A stretch of 24,572 bases of DNA from Conidiobolus incongruus B7586 (taxonomy: Eukaryota; Entomophthoromycota; Entomophthoromycetes; Entomophthorales; Conidiobolaceae). Within the stretch, counting starts at the first letter, position 1. Each line of letters begins with the position of its first letter. A program made the translations under genes and the position numbers. This document shows positions 1 to 10,572 of this stretch, piece by piece. Location of the stretch: positions 1 through 24,572 of the forward strand of contig JNEM01013303.1 in assembly GCA_000697335.1 (NCBI GenBank). The letters are read 5' to 3'. The notes below the pieces were generated by a model. It was not told the origin of the DNA and ran no database searches. It was given only the letters and a program-made list of their open reading frames with translations.

Positions 1-1446
1 ATATATTATAAATAAAGTTATAATTAAAAAATTTTATGGATTTTGGTATAATATATAGGTTATCATTTATCAAACTCTATCTATAAAATATTATAATCCA
101 TTATTTAATTAATATAATATAATAATTATAATGATAAAAAGATATAATGGTTTATTCAAATATTTTATCAACTATAAGAATATATTCAAAATGATGTATT
201 TCATAATTATCACTAAATTCATGGACATTAATCCAAATAATAATTAAAAAAGGTAATACTGAAATCATAATTGTTGTGTAATTAAATAATAAATTATTTG
301 AAATATTCTAACAGTTTATGATTCGAATTTTACACCAATATGATCATTTAATATTATGATTATAAGTTCAATTATTAAGTTTATAATATTATCTAAAATT
401 TTATATTTAAAAGAAAATATTTTTTTTCAAAAAAAGATAGAAATATTTTCAAATATTTTACTAGAATTTTCTTTCATGTGATAACTAAAAAATTGAAATA
501 TTTAAATAATTAAAATATTAAAGCTTGATGAATATGGTTTAGTTAAAGATATCACATATAGCTAATCTATCAAATACATTCAAATTCGCGATAATATATT
601 AAGCTGCGTTTTAAATAAATAGATATTAATTTATGATAATATGTTTTAAAAAACTAGATTAAATAAAATTAATCAATAAGAATGAGGATTAATAGAGTGG
701 TATTCCATACCCAATTTATGCGCCATAATAAATTGTATAATATAACTTCAGATAATATTTCATCATAGAAATACATATATATATATATATATATCAAAGT
801 ACATTTCAAATATTTGTAAATCGACAATATGAATAAATGAATTCATAATATAAAAGTCAAAATAATTGAACTGATATGGAAATATTAATACTAAATAATG
901 AAGCTTGAAAGGACGGTATTTTGATTAAGATAGAATTATGTTAAAAATAGTCTGATCTAATTATTTATAATAAACGTACTATGTATACATGAAAATAAAT
1001 CAATGTTAAATACAATTAATAAAAGAGTGAAAATTATAAATGTTACCAAAGTGACTATAAAAGAGCAGAGCTCATGAATATAGATAAATCAACTAATACC
1101 AATAATTAAATATAGTATTAAAGATAATATATGAATAAATATAAAAATTTAATATAAAAGAATAAAAATAAAAGAAAATAGATTATGAATTAGATATATT
1201 CATTTAAGGGTTAGTGTAGAAATGAGCTACGTAATGTAATTAAAAAAAGATACATTATCTCAGAAATTGAGATATATTATAACATTTGAATCTAATGAAC
1301 TACAAGGATTTGTAAGTGAACTCGAAGTGAAGGTTAATATTGATGCTGTAAATTATAGCGTCGGAATAGATAGGGGAAATTTCAAGAAGCCGAGAGCATA
1401 TGTACTACTATTGTTCCTTAGAGATGAAGTATTTAGTATGCCAATA
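1..1446. other. AT-rich intergenic stretch, no gene seen
   Basis: Very AT-rich sequence with stops in all frames and a short TA microsatellite near 775-795. The last ~180 bases (about 1267-1446) are less AT-rich and lie just downstream of the Rab stop codon, so they may be its 3' untranslated region. An 86-codon plus-strand frame there runs antisense into the last Rab exon and shows no family features, so I do not call it a gene. Confidence 0.6.
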
Positions 1447-2454
1447 TTAACAACACCCAGTACCAGAAGAAGTTTCACCTATATCGTTTTTAACTACCAC
1501 TCTTCCGTTGGCTTTATTTTTTCGTGACTGTTCTATGCCACTTTTTCTTTGAACAAGCTGTTGGCTAATCTGTAAAAATAATTCATCGATGCCTAATAAA
1601 AGAATTAAAATAAGGTACCCAAGTAAAATATAAATGAAATACCTTGATCATCTTTTGCAGATACTTCATGAGTAAGATAGTCAGCATCTAAACTATTTAC
1701 ATATTCTCTAACTTGCTCAGGTTGTACCTGTCGTTGAGATTCAAGATCACATTTGCTACCTACAATATGAATAACTGAAAGGATGTTAAAATATGATGAA
1801 TCAAGAAAATGAATATAAAGTTAGTTATAGAAAATACCTAAATCTTCAGTCATATTTTTCTTGAGTTCTAAATATTTAATGTTACATAATATTAAATTGA
1901 GTGATTACAACCAAATTTACCTTCTAGCCAACGATGCATATCTTGGAAAGATTCAGAATTAGTTATATCATACACAAGAATAGCAGCATTGGCCTAAGTT
2001 GAGATAACAATTAAATAAAATATATAGTCTAAAGTTCTAAGAATAAATTACCCCACGATAATACATAGGAGCCTAAAAAAATAAAAAAAGATGAATAATG
2101 ATTTTAAAATATAAAAGAGATAACATACCATTGAACGGAATCTTTCTTGGCCTGCTGTATCCCATATCTGTAAACGTACTTTACAATTATCAACTGTGCT
2201 AAACAGAAAAAAAAAGAAAGAATTAGCAAAGATGAAGGAGAAGATGAATAATCGTGTACATTTTAGTTGTTGAAAACGAAGCGCCAATAGTGGAAGGACA
2301 ATTAGGTGAAAAAGTTTTTTGAACGTATCTTACAACCAAAGAAGACTTTCCCACTCCTAATGCGCAAAAATTAGAAAAAATACCAAGAAATTGCAGAAGA
2401 AATACCTTGACTTCCCAAAATGACCACTTTGGCCTCCAACAAAGATGGTTGCAT
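1447..2454 (-). CDS. Rab-family small GTPase (Rab5/21/22-like), 8 exons
   Basis: Small GTPase that recruits effectors to a membrane compartment, probably in the endocytic pathway. Exons on the minus strand: 2454-2406, 2356-2260, 2198-2129, 2072-2052, 1993-1921, 1867-1838, 1774-1643 and 1592-1447. All seven GT-AG introns (49-63 bp) keep frame and give 205 residues, the normal Rab length. Visible motifs: P-loop GSQGVGKS (14-21), switch I Thr39 in STIGASF, WDTAGQE (61-67) with the catalytic Gln, the Rab motif YYRGANAAILVYDIT (76-90), SKCD (120-123), SAK (152-154), and a C-terminal Cys-Cys for double geranylgeranylation. The guanine-specificity motif has Ser where most Rabs have Asn (NKxD), which is odd but may be normal for this subgroup. 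The TIGASF switch points to the Rab5/21/22 branch; the exact subfamily is uncertain. Confidence 0.93.
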
Positions 2455-4290
2455 TGATGGTGTATCGAAGGTGAGGGGCCCTTCAACAAAAATTAAAATG
2501 GATATTCAACCAGTTAAAAAAGAATAAAGTTGAATAGTATTCAATTTGACAATTAATTGGGTAAATTGTTTGTTTATAGGTTTAAATAATATAATGGTTT
2601 TTGATATGCTGCTATTCAATATAAATTGTCCTAATTATCATATCCCATTTAATTTACATATCCGAATTTCAATATGTTGATTACTCTTTCAAAGTTGATC
2701 ATTCCATCATATCCCTATTTTAATTGGTTGATTTATATTCCAATCTGATATTAAATCAAATCACTTAATTTTACAATACATTTGCTCTTCATGCTATTAA
2801 TTCTTTATATTCAATACTTTGTTAAACATTAAATCTTAACTTGCTTTATATATTAACATATTTTAATTCAATCTAACTCTATATCAATATCAAACATTAA
2901 TATTTCATAAATTAATATTTAATTCAAATCAATATAGTTTATTATTCTAATATCAAGCTAAAATAAAATATTGATAATTTCAAGCGCAATATTAAAATTA
3001 AATATTAAGTGCTCCTAATAAATCAGGTTATTTTATATTATCCATTCAATCAGTAATAATATATTCTAAACTGGAATTATTCCCATTTGTGTTTCGAGTA
3101 TTTTATTTATATTAATTAATAATAGTATATTGGATAGTTTATAATTATAACATTATTTGTATCAATCTTATAAATATTAATAAATAAACATTAGATTTAC
3201 GCCAACTCAATAAAATCTTAACCACCACTCTTAAATATAAAAATTAAAAACATAGATTTCCTAATTTATCAAACAAATAAGTAATGTACACAAATGAATG
3301 TGAAATCAAGATTTATGACGTTATCTCTCAAAATTCATATTTAATATGAATATTTATTTAGAATAATTACATGACTAATTTCTGAATTCATGTTAGTTAT
3401 TTGGATTCACAATTAACTATTTTAATTAATATATTCAATATCAGCAGTGAACAATTATTTAACCAATAGATAAAAAACTCAATTTTGAAAATTTTATATT
3501 AAATAGATGTTTATGAGTATATATTCATAAAAACAGATATTATACTTTATTAATAAATTTGTGATATTAAAAAATTTTAAAATACTCATCTATATGTTAT
3601 ATAATTATAAATTTTGAACAATTGTCTGATTCTTATTTTTCAGAATATTTCTTAATTAATAAGAATATTTTTTGAATATTCAACTAGTTTTTAATATAAA
3701 TAAACTCAATTTTAATTTTCATTAACCAAAGTACCTTAACATATTTATTATTTTGGTTTCATTAATATGCGAATATACAATTGAAGATAAAAATTAACTA
3801 TTATATGTTAAATAATTTTGTTTATGATAATAAACTTTGTAAAATTACTTTAGGAATAAAACTATTAAATTCAAATTTTATAATTAATATTATTACTTAT
3901 TACTCTGGTTAATAATATAATTTTAATGGTATAATATATATGATTAAATTGGCTTAAACATATTTATAATAACTTGGATTCTTCTCAAAACTCTGGGCAT
4001 ATACCTTATATTACAACTTCAAGCTATAATCCATTAGATTATTTGATATTATATATATATATATATATATATTAAATTCAATTTAAAACAAGTTAAAGAT
4101 ATATACTTAATAATAAAGTGTTATATAAATTATTATTTATCATATCTATGTCAACCTGCTATTTTTGGAGTTTCTGGATTTAATTTGACTTTTTTCCTCA
4201 ATATAATAAAATATATTCATAAAATCAATTAATATTATCTTGTTGAAAAAAAAATTACAATTTGTTTCAAAATACTTTGAAATTTGATTT
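2455..4290. other. AT-rich intergenic stretch, no gene seen
   Basis: About 1.8 kb between the Rab gene and the first mariner element. Extremely AT-rich, with stops in every frame, a TA microsatellite near 4051-4072 and no family-like translation on either strand. It presumably contains the Rab promoter at its left end, but no element can be singled out. Confidence 0.6.
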
Positions 4291-4340
4291 ATTACCATAG
4301 AATCAAAGAAATGGGAAATTTTTTAATTTCTGATTTTTCA
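4291..4340. repeat. Mariner left terminal inverted repeat
   Basis: The left end begins ATTACC and continues into AAATGGGAAATTTTTT. This matches, with mismatches and a small gap, the reverse complement of 5570-5619. The outer boundary is set by the TTATTAC shared by both ends and is good to a few bases. Confidence 0.6.
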
Positions 4341-4403
4341 AATATATTATTAGTTTTAAATAAGTAAATATATACAAAACAAATAGGAAAATAAATAGTT
4401 TTG

Positions 4404-4437
<34 letters not shown>

Positions 4438-5569
4438 ATTTTTTTGATTAAAAAATAAATTTTTTAAAATTAGTTGTTTAATTTAATCATGCTTAAACTA
4501 AATAATAACCATCAAAAGTTTTTTATTTTAGTATTAGTAAAACTTAACCACAAACCCTTTAAAATCATTTAAAATTTACAAACAACTTTTGGTAATGAAG
4601 TATTATCTAAATTAACAATTTATCACTGGGTAAATTACTTTAAAGCTAAGAGAAAAACTACCCAAAACTTGCTAAAATCTAAAAGACTAATTTCAACTGT
4701 TACTCTTTTAATTATTAATAAAGTAAAAAATTATATTGAAAAGCACCTTTTTATTTCAGCTAGAGAATTATCAAGACACTTTAATATTAGTTACACAAGT
4801 ATTTTATATATATTAAAGTTTAAATTAAAATTTATTAATAAAAATATAAAATAAATACCTTATAATTTAACTAAAGCTTAAAAAAAAGCTAGAGTAGTTA
4901 TTGTTAAACAAAACTTACTAAGGTATAACTAGAAACTAAAGCTTTTACAGCAAATTATTATAATTGATGAATCTTAGATTCTTTTATATAATCTTTTATT
5001 AAAACATAAATCAAGGTGTTGGATTAAACCAAATCAACCCCCTTTATAAATTCCTTTAAATAAACACTTTATTGATAAGTAAATGTTAATTGTAGTAATA
5101 GATTATAATAGCATATGCTATTTTTATTTAGTTCTTAAAGGAAAATCCATTAATAGTAAACTTTATATTTCTTTTTTAAATAAAACTATTTCTAATTGGT
5201 ATTCTTAATATAATTTGAGAAAACCTATTATTTTACATGATAATTGTAAAATACATAAATCTAAAGTTGTAAAAAACTTTCTAATTAAAAATAACTGGAA
5301 AAAACTACCATATCTAGTATATTCCTTAGATTATAACCTATGTAATTATAATTGTTTTAGGCAATTAAAAAACCAGCTTGCAAGAAAGAAAATTTCTGTA
5401 GGAAAATTTAATTGGTTTATAAAACATCAAATTTCAGTCTTTAATAAAAAGAACTATTTTTTAGGTGTTAGATCTTTACTAAAAGTATAGCAAAAAGTTA
5501 TTAGAAATAAAAGAAATTATTAATTTTATATTATATATTTATTTTTACTTTGTATACATTAAAATGTTT

Positions 5570-5619
5570 ATTTTTTTTCAATCACAAAAAATTCCCATTA
5601 TTTAAATTACAAAGTAATA
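5570..5619. repeat. Mariner right terminal inverted repeat
   Basis: The right end contains AAAAAATTCCCATTATTT and finishes GTAATA, the inverted counterpart of the left end. The same sequence, with only about three differences over ~95 bases, recurs at 6496-6588. Confidence 0.65.
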
Positions 5620-6495
5620 ACAAAATTTTGGAATTGTATATATGGAAAATAAACTCAAAAATTGAGATACTAAGTAGGGTATTACCTTGTTTTGAATAGA
5701 ATCAAATTATCTGATAAGGTTGATTATTTTGATTTTTCTGTTTTGATAAATAATATACATTTACACAAAATAAAATATTAATATACATAATATACATCTG
5801 TTGATAATTATCAGGATTTTTTAAAACTTATAATAAAACCAATCAAACTCAATTCAAAAATTTGTCTATAAATGGGAACTTCTTAGAATCACTTATATAT
5901 ATAATATAAAGTTTATTTAAATTATTTATAGTGATGAATATATTATCAGAAATTATGACTAAAAAATATTATTCAATTAATCAATTTATTTAAAATCAGT
6001 TTGTTGTAAAATTAGACATTTAAGTTTTCTAAATATTTTGCAATCTAATTAATAATTAATAGTTAATTTATCAACCATATAAAAAATTTTTGTAATTGAA
6101 AATAAGAAAATTAAAAATGTATTAAAAGTGATCAAATGAATAATACATATATTTGGATAAAATTTGTTTTATTGAAAATATGGAATTACCTTATTTTATT
6201 AAATTTATATCCATATATACATATTTGATGCAAGTAAAATGAAATTTAAAATTTATATTTTTATTATTTAATGACAAATAATATAAATGAAATAATTAAG
6301 AATAAAATATTTATATAATATATTTTTTAAAATTAAAAAACACTTACAAGTTATTTAATTTTCTTCCAAAAGTTATTAAGATAATTTTTTTGGAAATGAT
6401 TAATATAACTAAAATTCATTAAAATAAGTTTAAATTAACTTCAAATTATTATCAAATGTATAATATAAAGGATAATGAGATTTATTATTATTTAT
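5620..6495. other. AT-rich stretch between mariner ends
   Basis: No coding sequence recognised. It may be partly the body of a non-autonomous element ending at 6588. Two possible degenerate left ends can be seen, near 5687 (ATTACC followed by ATAGAATCAAA after a 9-base gap) and near 5858-5900. Neither is convincing alone. Confidence 0.4.
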
Positions 6496-6588
6496 GTTAT
6501 ATATTTATTTTTACTTTGTATATATTAAAATGTTTATTTTTTTTCAATCGCAAAAAATTCCCATTATTTAAATTACAAAGTAATAAAT
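6496..6588 (+). repeat. Orphan second copy of the mariner right end
   Basis: This stretch repeats 5527-5619 almost base for base, in the same orientation, about 970 bp further on. Weaker similarity reaches back to the last codons of the transposase (around 6478). No second transposase frame precedes it. It may be the right end of an internally deleted, non-autonomous relative whose left end would lie near 5858-5900, where a TATAAATGGGAACTTCTTA block resembles the left repeat. That left end is a weak match. Confidence 0.65.
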
Positions 6589-7439
6589 CAAAAATAAACT
6601 ATTTGAAAAAATCTATTAATGATAAATATTATTAATCATCCAAATACAGAAAATTTATAATATTATTCAAGGAAATAAGTTTATATATAATGAGTTTCTT
6701 ACTAAGATTTAAAAACATAATGTATCTTGCATTAAAAATAATTAAGCTCTAATATCTAAACTAAAACTATAAATAAGCTAATAACTAACTAATATTCATA
6801 ATTTATCATTTGTTTATAATAATACATTTAATGAAAACTTAAAATCACTATAGTTTTTTATATCCATATTTGATTTAATAAACTAGTCAAAAATTACATA
6901 GTTAGTATAGATCAAATGGTTAATTAAAATACAAAAAAGTTAGGTGATTTTTAACTCTTCAATATAAATAAATATTAAAGTCTCATTGATGATTACTGAT
7001 TTCAGAAGATAAATAAAGCTTGGTTAATTTTATTTTTATATTTTAATGTCATATAATAATATGATGGATAATCAAAAGTAAAAAATAATCAAAAAGGAAT
7101 CTTAAGTTTAATCTTAATATATTGACTTTTTTAACAATTATTAATTTTTCTTGGTTATACTCATAGCAATTTATAAAAATAATAGACTCAATAAGTAATT
7201 TGAAAAAAAATATTTTGTGATAATAAAAATAGCTAGAAAATTAAATTAATAAATATATGAGATTAATTAGAAATCAACAAAAGCGACTATTAAACTATAT
7301 TCCATTTTTCCTTTTGATTTTAAAATAAAAAAGATAATTATAAAAGCTAATAAATATATTCAGAGTAAAAGTATGAAAAGAATGCTAAGATAGCTTTCTT
7401 ATAGTTTAAGCAAAGCTTACTCAACAAAACAAAAGAATA
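6589..7439. other. AT-rich stretch, no gene seen
   Basis: Stops in all frames, low complexity, and no recognisable protein similarity on either strand. Confidence 0.55.
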
Positions 7440-8050
7440 CCTTTGATGCAACCTAATCATTTATGACAAGTATTACTAAAGGAAAGCTTATGATCGTTAT
7501 AGATATTTGCACCTGTAATTTGAATTAAACAGCACCTTCAAGTATCCCTATTCACACGTGAAGCTAGCTTGAAATGTCAATACTATTAAAAGTTTAATCT
7601 TTTGATATCTAACAATCGATCAAGCCAATCTTCCAGAATTGGCATTAAAAGTTAACTTCTTGTGGTCTCTGAACTTCATACAGGTTTTGGACAAGAGTGA
7701 TATACTTTTGAATATATAGTTTTTAACGATGAAATCATTTTCAAGACCTATAAACATGCCGACGTCTGACTGGTAATTGTGAGTCATTCAGATTGTAGTC
7801 AGAATGTACCTTATACTCCTCTACCTTGTAATACGCTATCTTCGCTTGGTAATGGCACTAAAAAACTATAATCAACATACTATTACCATACCATACACCT
7901 ACCTTTTGTAGTCTCGCAGAATCCCCACTGTTTCCCTAGAATCCCTATTCACACTTCTACACCCAATAAACTATCCTGCTATCACCACTAATAAAAATCT
8001 ACAGGACTTCTAGCAATAGAAATCCTCACAATATCCTGGATAAATAATAC
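7440..8050. other. Less AT-rich block, possible decayed coding DNA
   Basis: Base composition rises clearly compared with both flanks. On the plus strand about 7663-7870 reads as protein-like sequence (SELHTGFGQE, then YTFEYIVFNDEIIFKTY, then LVIVSHSDCSQNVPYTPLP) interrupted by two stops. I cannot place it in a family. The minus strand is more interrupted. It may be a relic of a host gene, or 5' or untranslated sequence of one. Confidence 0.25.
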
Positions 8051-8339
8051 ACTACAATTTGTTAATAAAATACAGAATATTGAATTGAGAAGTGGAATAA
8101 ATGAGATTTGAAAAATAATAAAAATTATCCTATTATTTAATACATTAAAAGAACCCATACTAAATTAGTAAAAAAATATTGAATGGAATTAAAGTTTGTA
8201 ACAATTTATCATTTCTTGATGAATTATATATTTCAAAATCTAAACTAGTGAGAATATCAGAATAAATCATCCCTATAGCCGTCAGTATCCGTTATATCGT
8301 TGTGATAATTGATCACTTTCTTTGATTTGAAGCTATTTC

Positions 8340-9240
8340 AGAAGGCTCTTAAATCCGCAGAGTGAGGATAGAAAGAATAGAGTCGGATTTGATGCAACTG
8401 GTTAGATGGTAGTATTGATTTCAATTTTCGAGTTCTCATGCAGTCGTACCATAACCAAATTCTAAATCGATCTCCTCAACTCAAATATTTGACAAATAAG
8501 TCGTTGAAACCCTCTTCATAGGTTATTATAAACTTTTTCTAATCGGAGAACCTTGAAATATTATAAGAACTTTAGGGATTGAATTTGATTGGAAATAGGA
8601 GGATTGAACACTTTGTACAGATTTGAAACGGGGATAGTGTAATTGAGTTAAATGGTATGGTGAATCATTGGCATTAACAAATGATAAGTTAAAAGCTTAT
8701 ATTTTCATGAATAATTTAAGTTATCTTGATTTGATAAATTGATTGCAATTGAGAGCTTTATCAGATATAGATGTCTATACAGAAATTCATTGATTCTGCT
8801 AATCATACTTGTATTGTAACCAGTAATTTTAAAAATCTCAAGTTTAGGAAAGTCACAATCTAGTAAATGGAAAAGCTGGGTACTAATATTTTGTGTATGG
8901 TAATAATAATTGATTTTCATAGGATCTTCAATCAATGGGGACTTATACTTCTGACAAGCCGATGCTGATAAGGATTTTAGAGTTAAAGGATATTTTATGT
9001 TATCAGTTTCTTAAGTATCATTTGACCATTCAACAATATTAAGATTAATCATAGTTAAAGTGTCTAATGAAGATAGCTGATGTAAAAAGACCTTCAGAGT
9101 TGCTAATGAAATAGACATAAAATATAGAAAGAATATTGAATTTTGTACATAAATTAGTAATCTAAGGTAAAAGATAATGATTAAAACCTTTTCCTACGAA
9201 CAGATAATGGAGAAATTGGTGAATAGATTGAAAATGACCA
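8340..9240 (-). pseudogene. Decayed leucine-rich-repeat-like gene (possibly F-box/LRR)
   Basis: Reading the minus strand from about 9240 down, one frame is largely open to a TGA at 8705. It is interrupted by a stop near 9012 and another near 9195. The translation shows LRR-like spacing of hydrophobics: SLATLKVFLHQLSSLDTL, then LNIVEW, then YPLTLKSLS, then CDFPKLEIFKITGY, then YLIKLSIAINL. Below 8705 a neighbouring frame continues in the same style (QSLKFL, FKVLRLEKVYNNL) with more stops. No F-box or other head domain is visible. Such large, rapidly turning-over LRR families are common in some zygomycete fungi. I infer a pseudogene; a multi-exon divergent gene is less likely. Confidence 0.42.
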
Positions 9241-9254
9241 ATAAAATGAGCAAT

Positions 9255-9690
9255 TTATATATCAACCTTCGACTTCGAGTCAGTTACATTCTTATCATTA
9301 AGAATTTTCAAAAATTCTTCCTGAAAATTCATTTGATCCAAATTTGGAATATGCGTTGCGGACCGGGAAGTCCGCTCGCCATTAAACTTTAACCGTCCGT
9401 CATGATTCAGAATGTAATCCACTCGCAAATACCAAGCACAATCCTTGCACAATGGAAAATTCCAGTATATAACAGTAATTGGAGTTTGAACACATTGGCA
9501 AAGGATTACACACATTATAAAATAGTCACTGGACACATATTTGCTCGAGGATCATCTTGATCAGGGCAAAGCCCTTCATCTAAATATTTTAATAAAACTC
9601 CTTTAAAGTATCTTATTAGTTGTCCTTAGCCTGTTTCATCAAATTCAAGTGATCTTTATTGCACTTCTACTTTCCAGAAGTCTTGCAATA
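9255..9690 (-). pseudogene. Unrecognised gene fragment, inverted copy A
   Basis: Minus-strand fragment with a 93-codon open frame (9536-9255) preceded by related sequence in another frame back to about 9690 (GQLIRYFKGVLLKYLDEG, then CPDQDDPRANMCPVT). The open part has spaced cysteines (MCVILCQC, PLCKDC), then WYLRVDYILNHDGRLKFNG and a tail NLDQMNFQEEFLKILNDKN. I do not recognise the family; the cysteine spacing could suit a metal-binding fold. The frame change and stops suggest a relic, although an unseen intron could explain part of it. It is homologous to copy B at 10223-10562 in opposite orientation. Confidence 0.5.
9370..9508. repeat. Inverted repeat arm A, 139 bp, near-identical
   Basis: The reverse complement of this arm matches 10406-10544 with one mismatch in 139 bases. 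Homology continues outward at clearly lower identity (9509-9690 against 10223-10405). The arms are about 900 bp apart. Confidence 0.9.
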
Positions 9691-10137
9691 TTAATATTTG
9701 AAATTATTTTCAATAATATCACAGTAAATAACACTTTTGAGTTTGAAAAAATGACTTTGGTGATATAAATATTAATAAATTTAAATAAAATTTTTAAGTA
9801 TATAGTGTGGAAATAGTATAAATAATAAATTTTATTTATCTTCAAGCAGTACGCTATAGACTTAAAAAGTTCAAATTTATAACTATTTTAATATTAGTAT
9901 TTTGATTTTGAGAAATGCTTTTGTTTATTAGATTATTTGTTTGAGTATAAATTCATATATTACATAATAATCTCTTAATTATTCTGTAGATATATTTGAT
10001 ATAAATCATTCTTGACGAATTCAAAATATATTTTCATAGTATTTCCAAAGTCAAATTTTTGTTAAATCACTAAATAAAAAAATGAATAAAAAGTAATTAA
10101 TCAAAATTATACACTCAATTGGGATTTGGTATTCAGT
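9691..10137. other. AT-rich spacer between the inverted copies
   Basis: About 450 bases of AT-rich sequence. A 66-codon minus-strand frame reaches into it from copy A, but its upstream part is low-complexity and has no counterpart beside copy B. Confidence 0.5.
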
Positions 10138-10572
10138 TTGAGTGATGTGACCCAATACTTGGCCATGGCTGAAACTATTGAATTAAGTCATTCGAATCAT
10201 TTTTTGAGAATTAAGCTAAAGCCTATTGCAGGTCTTCTAGAAAGTAGATTTGCAATAAAGATCATGTAGATCCGATAAAACGGGCCAAGGACAACTAATA
10301 AGATACTTTAAAGGAATTTTATTAAAATATCAAGGTGTAGGGCTTGGCCCCGATTGAGATGATCCCTGAGCGAATAAGTGCCCAATGACTACTTTATAAT
10401 GTGGTTAATCCTTTGCCAATGTGTTCAAACTCCAATTACTGTTATATACTGGAGTTTTCCATTGTGCAAGGATTGTGCTTGGTATTTGCGAGTGGATTAC
10501 ATTCTGAATCATGACGGACGGTTAAAGTTTAATGGCGAGCGGACCTCTCGACCCGCAACAATATGTAATTAA
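10138..10572 (+). pseudogene. Unrecognised gene fragment, inverted copy B
   Basis: Plus-strand counterpart of copy A. It starts with an open piece not found beside copy A (VTQYLAMAETIELSHSNHF, then RIKLKPIAGLLESRFAIKI, about 10145-10267), then a diverged shared part with stops, then a 64-codon frame (10378-10572) that repeats CQCVQTPITVIYW, PLCKDCAWYLRVDYILNHDG and KFNGERTSR. It stops soon after the shared core, so the acidic tail of copy A is missing. Unknown family and probably non-functional. Confidence 0.5.
10406..10544. repeat. Inverted repeat arm B, 139 bp, near-identical
   Basis: Partner of 9370-9508. The single difference is an A/G in the stretch encoding YW-x-FPLC. Confidence 0.9.

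Larger units (their letters stand above)
4291..5619 (+). mobile_element. Tc1/mariner DNA transposon, full length, dead
   Basis: Element of about 1.33 kb, the usual mariner size. The ends carry imperfect terminal inverted repeats: left about 4291-4340, right about 5570-5619, sharing ATTAC and AATGGGAA-TTTTTT blocks, each next to a TA. One frame from ATG 4489 to TAA 5521-5523 would be 344 codons, the canonical mariner transposase length. It holds two helix-turn-helix regions (a mariner-type second one at about 4759-4845), a DES motif (Asp at 4966-4968), the HDN...H motif (Asp at 5239-5241) and, exactly 34 residues later, Asn where the third catalytic Asp belongs: a degraded DD34D triad. Nine internal stops (4570, 4852, 4879, 4930, 4975, 5047, 5080, 5206, 5488) but no frameshift. 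At least two replace conserved Trp codons (after DES; before QKVI). It is inactive. Confidence 0.88.

Noticed and set aside
775-795. TA microsatellites here and near 4051-4072, 4409-4434 and 23760
   Set aside because: Simple repeats normal for DNA this AT-rich; no sign of function beyond local instability.
1267-1527. 86-codon plus-strand frame
   Set aside because: It overlaps the final Rab exon in antisense and has no family resemblance; the Rab exon explains the coding-like composition.
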